A stretch of 64,000 nucleotides of DNA, from contig JADANN010000279.1 in assembly GCA_018806985.1 (NCBI GenBank), positions 1 through 64,000 of the forward strand. The letters run 5' to 3'. This stretch comes from Angiostrongylus vasorum (Eukaryota; Nematoda; Chromadorea; Rhabditida; Metastrongylidae). The position numbers and the translations under genes were made by a program. The notes beneath the pieces were generated by a model. It was not told where the DNA came from. It did no database searches and worked only from the letters and a program-made list of their open reading frames with translations. Below, one piece after another: positions 1-14,525 of the stretch (its first letter is position 1; every line of letters begins with the position of its first letter).

Positions 1-3000
1 AAACCGTCGATCTCGGCCGACCTCTAGGATGGTTTTATGCTAAGTAGCACGTTAGCATAATTTTTCGGCATGCTGCGAAACAGCTCGACCCCGATCGTCC
101 TCGCTGGTGGTGGCTGGTGACAAATACTGCGATACTTTCAGTTCTTAGATGCTGCGGAAAACCGTCGACCTCGACCGTCGTTCTGCGATGGTGTTACACA
201 AGAAACACTTAGGTATGGTTCTTGCATGCTGCGAAACCGCCGTTCTCGAGCCGTCCTCTGGGATGGCGGTATACAAGAAGCACTTTAGTATACTTGTAGA
301 TGGTGCAGAAAACCGCCGACCTCCCGGATCGTGCTCTAAAGGATGGTGGTAGACAGAAAAGACACATTAGTTCTTAGATGTTGCGAAATCCGTCGATCAC
401 GATCGTCTTCAAGGATGGTGGTAGCACAAAGAAAATACTTTAGTTCTTAGATGTTGGGCACAATCGTCGATCTCGATCGTCTTCTAGGGATGGTGGGATA
501 CAAAAAATACTTTGTAGTTCTTAGATGTTCCGCAAACCGTCGATTTCCGATCGTCTTCAAGGATTGTGGTAGACGACACATTAGTTCTTAGATGTTACGA
601 AACCGTCGATCTCGATCGTCTTCTAGGATGGTGGTATGCAAGAAAGATACTTTAATTTTTAGATGTTACGAAAACCAGTCGATCTCGATCGTCTTCAGGG
701 GATGGTGGTATACAAAGAAAATACTTTAGTTCTTAGATGTTGCGAAACCGTCGACCTCGGCCGACCTCTAGGATGGTTTTATACAAGAAAGCTACTAAGT
801 ATAATTTTTAGATGTTGCGAAAGCAGTCGACCTCGATCGTGTTCTAGGATGGTGGTATACAGAAAATACTCTAGTTCTTAGATGTTGCGAAACCGTCGAT
901 CACGATCGTCTTCAAGGATGGTGGTACACAAGAAATACTTTTAGTTCTTAGATGTTGCGAAATCGTCGATCTCGATCGTCTTCTGGGATGGTGGTATACA
1001 AGAAATACTTTAGTTCTTAGATGTTGCGAAACCGTCGACCTCGATCGTCTTCATGGATTGTGGTAGACAAAGAAAAACACATTAGTTCTTAGATGTTGCG
1101 AAACCGTCGATCACAATCGTCTTCAAGGATGGTGGTATACAAAAAATACTTTAGTTCTTAGATCGTTCCGCAATCGTCGATTTCGATCGCCTTCAGGGAT
1201 GGTGTACAAAAAAATACTTTAGTTCTTAGATGTTGCGAAATCGTCGATCTCGATCGTCTTCGGGATGGTGGTATACAAAAATACATTAGTTCTTAGATGT
1301 TCCGCAATCGTCGATTTCGATCGCCTTCAGGGATGGTGGTGTACAAAAATACTTTTAGTTCTTAGATGTTGCGAAATCGTCGATCTCTGATCGTCTCTCA
1401 GGGATGGTGGTATACAAAAAATACATTAGTTCTTAGATGTTCCGCAATCGTCGATTTCCCGACCGCCCTCAGGGATGGTGGTGTACAAGAAGTACTTTAG
1501 TTCTTAGATGTTGCGAAATCGTCGATCTCGATCGTCTTCTGGGATGGTGGTATACAAAAATACTTTAGTTCTTAGATGTTCCGGAAATCGTCGATCTCGA
1601 TCGTCTTCTGGGATGGTGGTATACAAAAAATACTTTTAGTTCTTAGATGTTCCGAAACCGTCGATCTCGGCCGACCTTAATATGGTTTTATACAAGGAAG
1701 CACTTAAGTATAATTTTAGATGTTGCGAAAGCAGCAGATCTCGATCGTCTTCTGGGATGTGTTGCACACGTAAGAAATACTTTCAGAAGCTGCTAGATGT
1801 TCCTGAAATCGTCGATCTCTGATCGTCTTCTGGGATGGTGGTATGCTGCGCGGTCGCTTTAGTTCTGAGATGTTCCGCAACTCGTCGATTTCGGACCGCC
1901 TTCAGGGATGCAGTGGTGTAGGAAAATACTTTAGTTCTTAGATGTTCCGAAACCGTTCATCTCGGATCGTCTTCAAGCGATTGTGGTATACGTGCAGAAA
2001 CAGCTTAGTTCTTTGAATGTTGCGAAACCGTCGACCTGGACCGTCTTCGTAGGGATGGTGGCATACAGAAAATACCTCTAGTTCTTAGATGATGCGAAAC
2101 CGTCGATCTCGATCAAAATTTCTAGGATGGTAGTGTACAAGAAGCAGTTATATAACGCTTTAGATGTTATGGAAACACCTGATCTCGATCGTGTTTCATT
2201 GCAGGATGGCGGTATACAAGAAATACTTCTAGTTGTTAGATGTTCTGTAATCGTCGATCTCGATCGTCTTCTATTAAGGGAAAAGGCGCGTCAGCTTACT
2301 CATGGTTAAGATGTTGCTAAACCGTCAGATCTCGGGATCGTGCTCGGATGGCGGGCATACAGAAAAAGCTCACTCTAGTTCTGATGAGTATGAAACCGCC
2401 GATCTCGACCGTCTTCAGATGGCATAGAAAATACCTCAGTTCTTAGATTGATGCGTCCGTCAGATCTCGATCGCTCCTTCGTTGCGGTGTTACACGGGAA
2501 ACACGGTATGATTAATACATGTTGCCGAAACCGTCGATCTCGATCGTGTTCTTGGATGGTGGCATACAGAAAATACTCTAGTTCTTAGATGATGCGAAAC
2601 CGCTCTGATCTCTTGGCCGACCTCTAGGGATGGTTTTATACAAGAAGCACTTCTAAGTACATCTTTTAGATGCTGCGAAACAGCTCGATCTCGATCGCGT
2701 CCCAGGGATGGTGTACAAGAAGCAATTAAGTATAATTTTTAGATGTTGCGAAACACTCGATCTCGATCGTGTTCTTGGATGGTGACATGCAGAAAATACT
2801 CTAGTTCTTAGATGATGCGAAACCGTCGATCGCCGATCGTCTTCCTTACGGTGGTATGCCAAGAAACACTTAATTATGGTTAAAAGATGTTGCGAAACCG
2901 TCGATCTCGATCAGTGGTGCCCTGGATGCAGTGGCATACAGAAATACTCTTAGTCTCTTAGATGGAGTGAAACCGCCGATCCTGGGCCGACCTCTGGGAT

Positions 3001-3240
3001 GAGTTTTACACGTAATAGCTACTGTAAGTATAATCTTTTAGATCGTTGCGAAACAGTCGATCTCGATCGGTGTTCTCAGGATGGTAGCCTGCGCTGGAAG
3101 CACTCCTAAGTATAATTTTTGTGATGGTGGCGAAAAGTCGAGTCTGACCTCGATCGTGTTCTAGGATGGTGGTATACAGAAAAATACTCTAGTTCTTGGA
3201 TGTTGCGAAACCGTCGATCACGATCGTCTTCATGATGGTG
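1..3240. repeat. Ragged, indel-rich part of the array
   Basis: Monomers are recognisable throughout but carry many scattered small insertions and substitutions not seen elsewhere, for example CTCTGATCG for CTCGATCG (1384, 1818), GTATGCTGCGCGGTCGC (1842), CAGCTCGA (79, 2680) and GTCAGATCTCG (2324). A, A', B, C, E, F and G types can all still be told apart. The insertions are often one to three bases of C, G or CT at unrelated places. This suggests either an old array edge or poor long-read consensus. No gene is present. Confidence 0.85.
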
Positions 3241-4920
3241 GTACACAAGAAATACTTTAGTTCTTAGATGTTGCGAAATCGTCGATCTCGATCGTCTCCT
3301 GGGATGGTGGTATACAAAAATACTTTAGTTCTTAGATGTTCCGCAATCGTCGATTTCGATCGTCTTCAAGGATTGTGGTAGACAAAAACACATTAGTTCT
3401 TAGATGTTGCGAAACCGTCGATCTCGGTCGTCTTCTAGATGGTTTTATACAAGAAGCATATAAGTATAATTTTTAGATGTTATGAAACAGTAGATCTCGA
3501 TGCGTCCTCTGGGATGGTGGTATACAAGAAATACTTTAGTTCTCAGATGCTGCGAAACCGTCGACCTCGACCTTGTTCTGGGATGGTGTTATACAAGAAA
3601 CACTTAGGTATGGTTAATACATGTTGCGAAACCGTCGATCTCGGCCGACCTCTAGATGGTTTTATACAAGAAGCACTTAAGTATAATTTTTTAGATGTTG
3701 CGAAACAGTCGACCTCGATCGTGTTCTAGGATGGTCGGTATACAGAAAATACTCTAGTTCTTAGATGTTGCGAAACCGTCGATCACGATCGTCTTCAAGG
3801 ATGGTGGTACACAAGAAATACTTTAGTTCTTAGATGTTGCGAAATCGTCGATCTCGATCGCCTTCTGGGATGGTGGTATACAAAAAAATACTTTTCAGCT
3901 CTTAGATGTTGCGAAACCGTCGACCTCGATCGTCTTCAAAGGATTGTGGGAGACAAAAAACACATTAGTTCTTAGATGTTGCGAAACCGTCGATCACAAA
4001 CGTCTTCAAGGATGGTGGTATACAAAAATACTTTAGTTCTTAGACGTTCCGCAATCGTCGATTTCGATCGCCTTCAGGGATGGTGTACAAAAAATACTTT
4101 AGTTCTTGATGTTCCGAAACCGTTCATCTCGATCGTCTTCAAGTGATTGTGCAGACAAAAACACATTAGTTCTTAGATGTTCCGCAATCGTCGATTTCGA
4201 TCGCCTTCAGGGATGGTGGTGTACAAAAGATATTTTAGTTCTTAGATGTTGCGAAATCGTCGATCTCGATCGTCTTCTGGGATGGTGGTATACAAAAAAT
4301 ACATTAGTTCTTAGATGTTCCGCAATCGTCGATTTCGATCGCCTTCTAGGGATGGTGGTGTACAAGACTACTTTAGTTCTTAGATGTTGCGAAATCGTCG
4401 ATCTCGATCGTCTTCTGGGATGGTGGTATACAAAAAATACTTTAGTTCTTAGATGTTCCGAAATCGTCGATCTCGATCGTCTTCTAGGGATGGTGGTATA
4501 CAAAAAATACTTTAGTTCTTAGATGTTGCGAAACCGTCGATCTCGGCCGACCTCTAATATGGTTTCTATACAAGAAGCACTTAAGTATAATTTTTAGATG
4601 TTGCGAAACAGTAGATCTCGATCGTCTTCTGGGATGGTTGGTATACAAGAAATACTTTAGTTGTTAGATGTTGCGAAACCGTCGATCTCGATCGTCTTCT
4701 GGGATGGTGGTATACAAGAAATACTTTAGTTCTTAGATGTTCCGCAATCGTCGATCTCGATCGCCTTCAGGGATGGTGGTGTACAAGAAAATACTTTAGT
4801 TCTTAGATGTTCCGAAACCGTTCGATCTCGATCGTCTTCAAGGATTGTGGTATACAAGAAATACTTTAGTTCTTAGATGTTGCGAAACCGTCGACCTCGA
4901 TCGTCTTCTAGGATGGTGGC
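3241..4920. repeat. Array domain rich in F and G monomers
   Basis: Monomer sequence is clean again. TTCCGCAATCG / CGATTTCGATCGCC (F) units alternate with TTGCGAAATCG and TTCCGAAATCG units and E-type GTAGACAAAAA units. A short run at 4180-4520 gives parallel open frames on both strands, which follow from the 69-bp period. No gene is seen. Confidence 0.85.
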
Positions 4921-7900
4921 ATACAGAAAAATACTCTAGTTCTTAGATGATGCGAAACCGTCGATCTCGATCGTGTTCTAGGATGGTGGTATACAAGAAG
5001 CAGTTAAGTATAATTTCTTTAGATGTTGCGAAACACGTCGATCTCGATCGTCTTCTAGGATGGTGGTATACAAGAAATACTTAGTTCGTTAGATGTTGCG
5101 AAACCGTCGATCTCGATCGTCTTCTAGGATGGTGGCATACAGAAAATACTCTAGTTCTTAGATGTTGCGAAACCGTCGATCTCGATCGTCTTCTAGGATG
5201 GTGGCATACAGAAAAATACTCTAGTTCTTAGATGATGCGAAACCGTCGATCTCGATCGTCTTCTATTATGGTGTTATACAAGAAACACTTAGGTATGGTT
5301 AATAGATGTTGCGAAACCGTCGATCTCGGCCGACCTCTAGGATGGTTTTATACAAGAAGCACTTAAGTATAATTTTTAGATGTTGCGAAACCGTCGATCT
5401 CGATCGTCTTCTAGGATGGTGGTATACAAGAAATACTTTAGTTCTTAGATGTTGCGAAACCGTCGATCTCGATCGTCTTCTAGGGATGGTGGCATACAGA
5501 AAATACTCTAGTTCTTAGATGATGCGAAACCGTCGATCTCGATCGTCTTCTATTATGGTGTTATACAAGAAACACTTAGGTATGGTTAATAGATGTTGCG
5601 AAACCGTCGATCTCGGTCGTCTTCTAGGATGGTGGTATACAAGAAAATACTCTAAGTTGCTTAGATGTTGCGAAACCGTCGATCTCGATCGTCTTCTAGG
5701 GATGGTGGTATACAGAAAATACTCTAGTTCTTAGATGTTGCGAAACCGTCGATCTCGATCGTCTTCTATTATGGTGTTATACAAGAAACACTTAGGTATG
5801 GTTAATACGATGTTGCGAAACCGTCGATCTCGGTCGTCCTCTAGGATGGTTTGTATACAAGAAGCACTTAAGTATAGTTCTTAGATGTTGCGAAACCGTC
5901 GATCTCGATCGTCTTCTAGGATGGTGGTATACAGAAAATACTCTAGTTCTTAGATGATGCGAAACCGTCGATCTCGATCGTCTTCTATTATGGTGTTATA
6001 CAAGAAACACTTAGGTATGGTTAATAGATGTTGCGAAACCGTCGATCTCGGCCGACCTCTAGGATGGTTTTATACAAGAAGCACTTAAGTATAATTTTTT
6101 AGATGTTGCGAAACAGTCGACCTCGATCGTCTTCTGGGGATGGTGGTATACAAAGAAATACTTTAGTTCTTAGATGTTGCGAAACCGTCGATCTCGATCG
6201 TCTTCTAGGGATGGTGTTATACAAGAAACACTTAGGTATGGTTAATAGATGTTGCGAAACCGTCGATCTCGGTCGTCCTCTAGGATGGTTGTATACAAGA
6301 AGCACTTAAGTGTCGTTCTTAGACGTTGCGAAACCGTCGATCTCGATCGTCTTCTAGGATGGTGGCATACAGAAAATACTCTAGTTCTTAGATGATGCGA
6401 AACCGTCGATCTCGATCGTCTTCTAGGATGGTGTGTATACAAGAAGCACTTAAGTATAGTTCTTAGATGTTGCGAAACCGTCGATCTCGATCGTCTTCTA
6501 GGATGGTGGTATACAAGAAAATACTCTAGTTCTTAGATGTTGCGAAACCGTCGATCTCGATCGTCTTCTGGGGATGGTGGTATACAAGAAATACTTTAGT
6601 TCTTAGATGTTGCGAAACCGTCGATCTCGATCGTCTTCTAGGATGGTGGTATACAAGAAGCACTTAAGTATAATTTTTAGATGTTGCGAAACAGTCGATC
6701 TCGATCGTCTTCTGGGATGGTGGTATACAAGAAATACTTTAGTTCTTAGATGTTGCGAAACCGTCGATCTCGATCGTCTTCTAGGGATGGTGGTATACAA
6801 GAAAATACTTTAGTTCTTAGATGTTGCGAAACCGTCGATCTCGGCCGACCTCTAGGATGGTTTTATACAAGAAGCACTTAAGTATAATTTTTTAGATGTT
6901 GCGAAACAGTCGACCTCGATCGTCTTCTAGGGATGGTGGTATACAAGAAATACTTTAGTTCTTAGATGTTGCGAAACCGTCGATCTCGATCGTCTTCTAG
7001 GATGGTGGTATACAAGAAAATACTTTAGTTCTTAGATGTTGCGAAACCGTCGATCTCGATCGTCTTCTAGGGATGGTGGTATACAGAAAATACTTTAGTT
7101 CTTAGATGTTGCGAAACCGTCGATCTCGATCGTCTTCTAGGATGGTGGTATACAGAAAATACTCTAGTTCTTAGATGTTGCGAAACCGTCGATCTCGATC
7201 GTCTTCAAGGATGGTGGTATACAAGAAATACTTTCTAGTTCTTAGATGTTGCGAAACCGTCGATCTCGATCGTCTTCAGGGATGGTGGTATACAAGAAAT
7301 ACTTTAGTTCTTAGATGTTGCGAAACCGTCGATCTCGATCGTCTTCTAGGATGGTGGTATACAAGAAATACTTTAGTTCTTAGATGTTGCGAAACCGTCG
7401 ATCTCGGCCGACCTCTAGGATGGTGTTATACAAGAAAGCACTTAAGTATAATTTTTTAGATGTTGCGAAACAGTAGATCTCGATCGTCTTCTGGGATGGT
7501 GGTATACAAGAAAATACTTTAGTTCTTAGATGTTGCGAAACCGTCGATCTCGATCGTCTTCTGGGATGGTGGTATACAAGAAAATACTTTAGTTCTTAGA
7601 TGTTCCGAAATCGTCGATCTCGATCGTCTTCTAGGGATGGTGGTATACAAGAAATACTTTAGTTCTTAGATGTTGCGAAACCGTCGATCTCGATCGTCTT
7701 CTAGGATTGTGGTATACAAGAAATACTTTAGTTCTTAGATGTTGCGAAACCGTCGATCTCGATCGTCTTCTAGGATGGTGGCATACAGAAAAATACTCTA
7801 GTTCTTAGATGTTGCGAAACCGTCGATCTCGATCGTCTTCTAGGATGGTGGTATACAAGAAAATACTCTAGTTCTTAGATGTTGCGAAACCGTCGATCTC

Positions 7901-10300
7901 GATCGTCTTCTAGGATGGTGGTATACAAGAAACACTTAATTATGGTTCTTAGATGTTGCGAAACCGTCGATCTCGATCGTCTTCTAGGATGGTGGTATAC
8001 AGAAAATACTCTAGTTCTTAGATGTTGCGAAACCGTCGATCTCGATCGTCTTCTAGGATGGTGGCATACAGAAAATACTCTAGTTCTTAGATGATGCGAA
8101 ACCGTCGATCTCGATCGTCTTCTATTATGGTGTTATACAAGAAACACTTAGGTATGGTTAATAGATGTTGCGAAACCGTCGATCTCGGCCGACCTCTAGG
8201 ATGGTTTTATACAAGAAGCACTTAAGTATAATTTTTTAGATGTTGCGAAACAGTCGATCTCGATCGTCTTCTGGGATGGTGGTATACAAGAAATACTTTA
8301 GTTCTTAGATGTTGCGAAACCGTCGATCTCGATCGTCTTCTAGGATGGTGGTATACAAGAAACACTTAGTAGTTCTTAGATGTTGCGAAACCGTCGATCT
8401 CGATCGTCTTCTAGGATGGTGTTATACAAGAAACACTTAGTTATGGTTATTAGATGTTGCGAAACCGTCGATCTCGATCGTCTTCTAGGGATGGTGGTAT
8501 ACAAGAAATACTTTAGTTCTTAGATGTTGCGAAACCGTCGATCTCGATCGTCTTCTAGGGATGGTGGTATACAGAAAATACTTTAGTTCTTAGATGTTGC
8601 GAAACCGTCGATCTCGATCGTCTTCTAGGATGGTGTTATACAAGAAACACTTAGGTATGGTTCATAGATGTTGCGAAACCGTCGATCTCGGTCGTCCTCT
8701 AGGATGGTGTTATACAAGAAACACTTACGTATAGTTCTTAGATGTTGCGAAACCGTCGATCTCGATCGTCTTCTAGGATGGTGGTATACAAGAAACACTT
8801 AAGTATAGTTCTTAGATGTTGCGAAACCGTCGATCTCGATCGTCTTCTAGGATGGTGGTATACAAGAAATACTTTAGTTCTTAGATGTTGCGAAACCGTC
8901 GATCTCGATCGTCTTCTAGGGATGGTGGTATACAAGAAACACTTAATTATGGTTCTTAGATGTTGCGAAACCGTCGATCTCGATCGTCTTCTAGGATGGT
9001 GGCATACAAGAAAATACTCTAGTTCTTAGATGTTGCGAAACCGTCGATCTCGATCGTCTTCTAGGGATGGTGGTATACAAGAAAATACTCTAGTTCTTAG
9101 ATGTTGCGAAACCGTCGATCTCGATCGTCTTCTAGTATGGTGTTATACAAGAAACACTTAGGTATGGTTAATAGATGTTGCGAAACCGTCGATCTCGGCC
9201 GACCTCTAGGGATGGTTTTATACAAGAAGCACTTAAGTATAATTTTTTAGATGTTGCGAAACCGTCGATCTCGATCGTCTTCTAGGGATGGTGGTATACA
9301 AGAAACACTAGTATAGTTCTTAGATGTTGCGAAACACGTCGATCTCGATCGTGTTCTTGGATGGTGGCATACAGAAAATACTCTAGTTCTTAGATGATGC
9401 GAAACCGTCGATCTCGATCGTCTTCTAGGATGGTGTGTATACAAGAAACACTTAAGTATGGTTAATAGATGTTGCGAAACCGTCGATCTCGATCGTCTTC
9501 TAGGATGGTGGTATACAAGAAAATACTCTAGTTCTTAGATGTTGCGAAACCGTCGATCTCGATCGTCTTCTAGGATGGTGGCATACAGAAAATACTCTAG
9601 TTCTTAGATGATGCGAAACCGTCGATCTCGATCGTCTTCTATTATGGTGTTATACAAGAAACACTTAGGTATGGTTAATAGATGTTGCGAAACCGTCGAT
9701 CTCGGCCGACCTCTAGGATGGTTTTATACAAGAAGCACTTAAGTATAATTTTTTAGATGTTGCGAAACAGTCGACCTCGATCGTCTTCTAGGGATGGTGG
9801 TATACAAGAAATACTTTAGTTCTTAGATGTTGCGAAACCGTCGATCTCGATCGTCTTCTATTATGGTGTTATACAAGAAACACTTAGGTATGGTTAATAG
9901 ATGTTGCGAAACCGTCGATCTCGGCCGACTTCTAGGATGGTTTTATACAAGAAAGCACTTAAGTATAATTTTTTAGATGTTGCGAAACAGTCGACCTCGA
10001 TCGTCTTCTGGGATGGTGGTATACAAGAAATACTCTAGTTCTTAGATGTTGCGAAACCGTCGATCTCGATCGTCTTCTAGGATGGTGGTATACAAGAAAC
10101 ACTTAGGTATGGTTATTAGATGTTGCGAAACCGTCGATCTCGATCGTCTTCTAGGATGGTGGTATACAAGAAACACTTAATGTAGTTCTTAGACGTTGCG
10201 AAACCGTCGATCTCGATCGTCTTCTAGGATGGTGGCATACAGAAAATACTCTAGTTCTTAGATGTTGCGAAACCGTCGATCTCGATCGTGCTTCTAGGAT
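4921..10300. repeat. Array domain of A, A', B and C monomers
   Basis: F monomers vanish. B units (TATTATGGTGTTATAC, e.g. near 5264, 5550, 5766, 5985, 8127, 9637) are followed by C units (CGGCCGACC) or by C-like GGTCGTCC units, then D, with variable numbers of A and A' monomers between. B recurs at about 215-220 bp in 5264-5985, that is B plus one long and one short monomer, giving a local trimer periodicity. No gene is seen. Confidence 0.85.
7313..7381 (+). repeat. Representative A monomer (69 bp consensus)
   Basis: This unit matches the commonest monomer exactly: AGATGTTGCGAAACCGTCGA, TCTCGATCGTCTTCTAGGAT, GGTGGTATACAAGAAATACT, TTAGTTCTT. It contains CGATCG (PvuI-type) and GTATAC palindromes. 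The join TTAGTTCTTAGATG puts a TAG stop directly before the next ATG. Confidence 0.95.
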
Positions 10301-10622
10301 GGTAGTATACAAGAAGCAGTTAAGTATAATTTCTTTAGATGTTGCGAAACACGTCGATCTCGATCGTGTTCTAGGATGGCGGTATACAAGAAATACTCTA
10401 GTTGTTAGATGTTCCGAAATCGTCGATCTCGATCGTCTTCTGGGATGGTGGTATACAAGAAATACTTTTAGTTCTTAGATGTTGCGAAAACCGTCGATCT
10501 CGGTCGTCTTCTAGGATGGTAGTATACAAGAAGCACTTAAGTATAATTTCTTTAGATGTTGCGAAACAGTAGATCTCGATCGTCTTCTGGGATGGTGGTA
10601 TACAAGAAATACTTTAGTTCTT

Positions 10623-10904
10623 AGATGTTCCGCAATCGTCGATTTCGATCGCCTTCAGGGATGGTGGTGTACAAAAAATACTTTAGTTCTTAGATGTTGC
10701 GAAACCGTCGATCTCGGCCGACCTCTAGGATGGTTTTATACAAGAAGCACGTAAGTATAATTTTTTAGATGTTGCGAAACAGTCGACCTCGATAGTCTTC
10801 TGGGGTGCTGGTATACAAGAAATACTTTAGTTCTTAGATGTTGCGAAACCGTCGACCTGGATCGTCTTCAAGGATTGTGGTAGACAAAAAACACATTAGT
10901 TCTT
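10623..10904 (+). repeat. Four-monomer block F-C*-D*-E, copy 1
   Basis: F (10623-10691), C with GCACGTAAG (10692-10766), D with GATAGTCTTCTGGGGTGCTGG (10767-10835), E with GACCTGG (10836-10904). The private variants GCACGTAAG, GATAGTC, GGGGTGCTGG and GACCTGG travel together. They identify this as the same segment as at 28953 and as relatives at 43.5 and 44.8 kb. Confidence 0.9.
10836..10904 (+). repeat. Representative E monomer (69 bp)
   Basis: GTCGACCTGGATCGTC is followed by TTCAAGGATTGTGGTAGAC and AAAAAACACATTAG. GTATAC is changed to GTAGAC. E usually follows a D or F monomer. Confidence 0.9.
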
Positions 10905-13900
10905 AGATGTTGCGAAACCGTCGATCTCGGTCGTCTTCTAGGGATGGTGTTTATACAAGAAGCACATACGTATAATTTTTAGATGTTGCGAAACAGTCGA
11001 TCTCGATCGTCTTCTAGGATGGTGGTATACAGAAAATACTCTAGTTCTTAGATGTTGCGAAACCGTCGATCTCGATCGTCTTCTAGGATGGTGGTATACA
11101 AGAAATACTTTAGTTCTTAGATGTTGCGAAACCGTCGATCTCGATCGTCTTCTGGGATGGTGGTATACAAGAAATACTTTAGTTCTTAGATGTTGCGAAA
11201 CCGTCGACCTCGATCGTCTTCAAGGATTGTGGTAGACAAAAAACACATTAGTTCTTAGATGTTCCGCAATCGTCGATCTCGATCGCCTTCTAGGGATGGT
11301 GGTGTACAAAAAGATACTTTAGTTCTTAGATGTTGCGAAATCGTCGATCTCGATCGTCTTCTGGGATGGTGGTATACAAGAAAATACATTAGTTCTTAGA
11401 TGTTCCGCAATCGTCGATCTCGATCGCCTTCTAGGGATGGTGGTATACAAGAAAATACTTTAGTTCTTAGATGTTGCGAAATCGTCGATCTCGATCGTCT
11501 TCTGGGATGGTGGTATACAAAAAATACTTTAGTTCTTAGATGTTCCGAAACCGTCGATCTCGATCGTCTTCTGGGATGGTGGTATACAAAAAATACTTTA
11601 GTTCTTAGATGTTCCGAAACCGTCGATCTCGGCCGACCTCTAATATGGTTTTATACAAGAAGCACTTAAGTATAATTTTTTAGATGTTGCGAAACAGTAG
11701 ATCTCGATCGTCTTCTGGGATGGTTGTACACAAGAAATACTTTAGTTGTTAGATGTTCCGAAATCGTCGATCTCGATCGTCTTCTGGGATGGTGGTATAC
11801 AAAAAATACTTTAGTTCTTAGATGTTCCGCAAACCGTCGATCTCGATCGCCTTCAGGGATGGTGGTGTACAAGAAAATACTTTAGTTCTTAGATGTTCCG
11901 AAACCGTTCGATCTCGATCGTCTTCAAGGATTGTGGTATACAAGAAATACTTTAGTTCTTAGATGTTGCGAAACCGTCGACCTGGATCGTCTTCTAGGAT
12001 GGTGGCATACAGAAAATACTCTAGTTCTTAGATGATGCGAAACCGTCGATCTCGATCGTGTTCTAGGATGGTAGTGTACAAGAAGCAGTTAAGTATAATT
12101 TTTAGATGTTGCGAAACACTCGATCTCGATCGTGTTCTAGGATGGTGGTATACAAGAAATACTCTAGTTGTTAGATGTTGCGAAACCGTCGACCTCGATC
12201 GTCTTCTAGGATGGTGGCATACAGAAAATACTCTAGTTCTTAGATGATGCGAAACCGTCGATCTCGATCGTCTTCTAGGATGGTGGTATACAAGAAGAAC
12301 TACGTATAGTTCTTAGATGTTGCGAAACACGTCGATCTCGATCGTCTTCTAGGATGGTGGCATACAGAAAAATACTCTAGTTCTTAGATGATGCGAAACC
12401 GTCGATCTCGATCGTCTTCTATTATGGTGTTATACAAGAAACACTTAGGTATGGTTAATACATGTTGCGAAACCGTCGATCTCGGCCGACCTCTAGGATG
12501 GTTTTATACAAGAAGCACTTAAGTATAATTTTTTAGATGTTGCGAAACAGTCGACCTCGATCGTCTTCAAGGATTGTGGTAGACAAAAAACACATTAGTT
12601 CTTAGATGATGCGAAACCGTCGATCTCGGTTGTCCTCTAGGACGGTTGTATACAAGAAGCACTTAAGTGTCGTTCTTAGACGTTGCGAAACCGTCGATCT
12701 CGATCGTCTTCTAGGATGGTGGCATACAGAAAATACTCTAGTTCTTAGACGTTACGAAACGGTCGATCTCGATCGTGTTCTAGGATGGTGGTATACAAGA
12801 AAATACTCTAGTTCTTAGATGTTGCGAAACCGTCGATCTCGATCGTCTTCAAGGATGGTGGTATACAAGAAATACTTTAGTTCTTAGATGTTGCGAAACC
12901 GTCGACCTCGATCGTCTTCATAGGGATGGTGGTATACAAGAAAATACTCTAGTTCTTAGATGTTACGAAACCGTCGATCTCGATCGTCTTCTAGGATGGT
13001 GGTATACAGAAAATACTCTAGTTCTTAGATGTTGCGAAACCGTCGATCTCGATCGTCTTCTAGGATGGTGGTATACAAGAAACACATCTAGTTCTTAGAT
13101 GATGCGAAACCGTCGATCTCGGTTGTCCTCTAGGACGGTTGTATACAAGAAGCACTTAAGTGTCGTTCTTAGACGTTGCGAAACCGTCGATCTCGATCGT
13201 CTTCTAGGATGGTGGCATACAGAAAATACTCTAGTTCTTAGATGATGCGAAACCGTCGATCTCGATCGTCTTCTATTATGGTGTTATACAAGAAACACTT
13301 AGGTATGGTTAATAGATGTTGCGAAACCGTCGAACTCGGTTGTCCTCTAGGACGGTTCTATACAAGAAGCACTTAAGTGTCGTTCTTAGACGTTGCGAAA
13401 TCGTCGATCTCGATTGTCTTCTGGGATGGTAGTATACAAAAAATACTTTAGTTCTTAGATGTTCCGCAATCGTCGACCTCGATCGTGTTCTGGGATGGTG
13501 TTATACAAGAAACACTTAGGTATGGTTAATAGATGTTGCGAAACCGTCGATCTCGGCCGAACTCTAGGATGGTCTTATACAAGAAGCACTTAAGTATAAT
13601 TTTTAGATGTTGCGAAACAGTAGACCTCGATCGTGTTCTAGGGATGGTGGTATACAAGAAATACTTTAGTTCTCAGATGTTGCGAAACCGTCGACCTCGA
13701 TCGTCTTCTGGGATGGTGGTACACAAGAAATACTTTAGTTCTTAGATGTTCCGAAATCGTCGATTTCGATCGCCTTCTAGGGATGGTGGTGTACAAAGAA
13801 AATACTTTAGTTCTTAGATGTTCCGAAACCGTTCATCTCGATCGTCTTCAAGGATGGTGGTATACAAGAAATACTTTAGTTCTTAGATGTTGCGAAACCG

Positions 13901-14525
13901 TCGACCTCGATCGTCTTCTAGGATGGTGGTAGACAAAAAACACATTAGTTCTTAGATGTTGCGAAACTGTCGATCTCGATCGTCTTCTAGGATGGTGGCA
14001 TACAGAAAATACTCTAGTTCTTAGATGTTGCGAAACCGTCGATCTCGATCGTGTTCTAGGGATGGTGGCATACAGAAAATACTCTAGTTCTTAGATGATG
14101 CGAAACCGTCGATCTCGATCGTCTTCTATTATGGTGTTATACAAGAAACACTTAGGTATGGTTAATAGATGTTGCGAAACCGTCGACCTCGATCGTCTTC
14201 TAGGATGGTGGTATACAGAAAATACTCTAGTTCTTAGATGTTGCGAAACCGTCGATCTCGATCGTCTTCTAGGGATGGTGGTATACAAGAAACACTTTAG
14301 TATCTTTAGATGTTCCGAAACCGTCGATCTCGATCGTCTTCTAGGATGGTGGTATACAAAGAAAACACATCTAGTTCTTAGATGTTGCGAAACCGTCGAT
14401 CTCGATCGTGTTCTAGGGATGGTGGGCATACAGAAAAATACTCTAGTTCTTAGATGATGCGAAACCGTCGATCTCGATCGTCTTCTATTATGGTGTTATA
14501 CAAGAAACACTTAGGTATGGTTAAT

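Larger units (their letters stand above)
10300..13990. repeat. Mosaic domain with E, F, G and A/B/C monomers
   Basis: F and G monomers return (10623, 11260-11900, 13450-13800) intermixed with C, C2 and E units. C2 (AACTCGGTTGTCC) first appears in clean form near 13330, with related GATCTCGGTTGTCC forms at 12620 and 13110. The domain looks like a junction where several subfamilies have been shuffled together. No gene is seen. Confidence 0.8.

Noticed and set aside
7313..7381. CENP-B box in the monomer (minus strand TTTCGCAACATCTAAG)
   Set aside because: TTCG and the central A fit, but the required CGGG half reads TAAG, so only six of nine key positions match.
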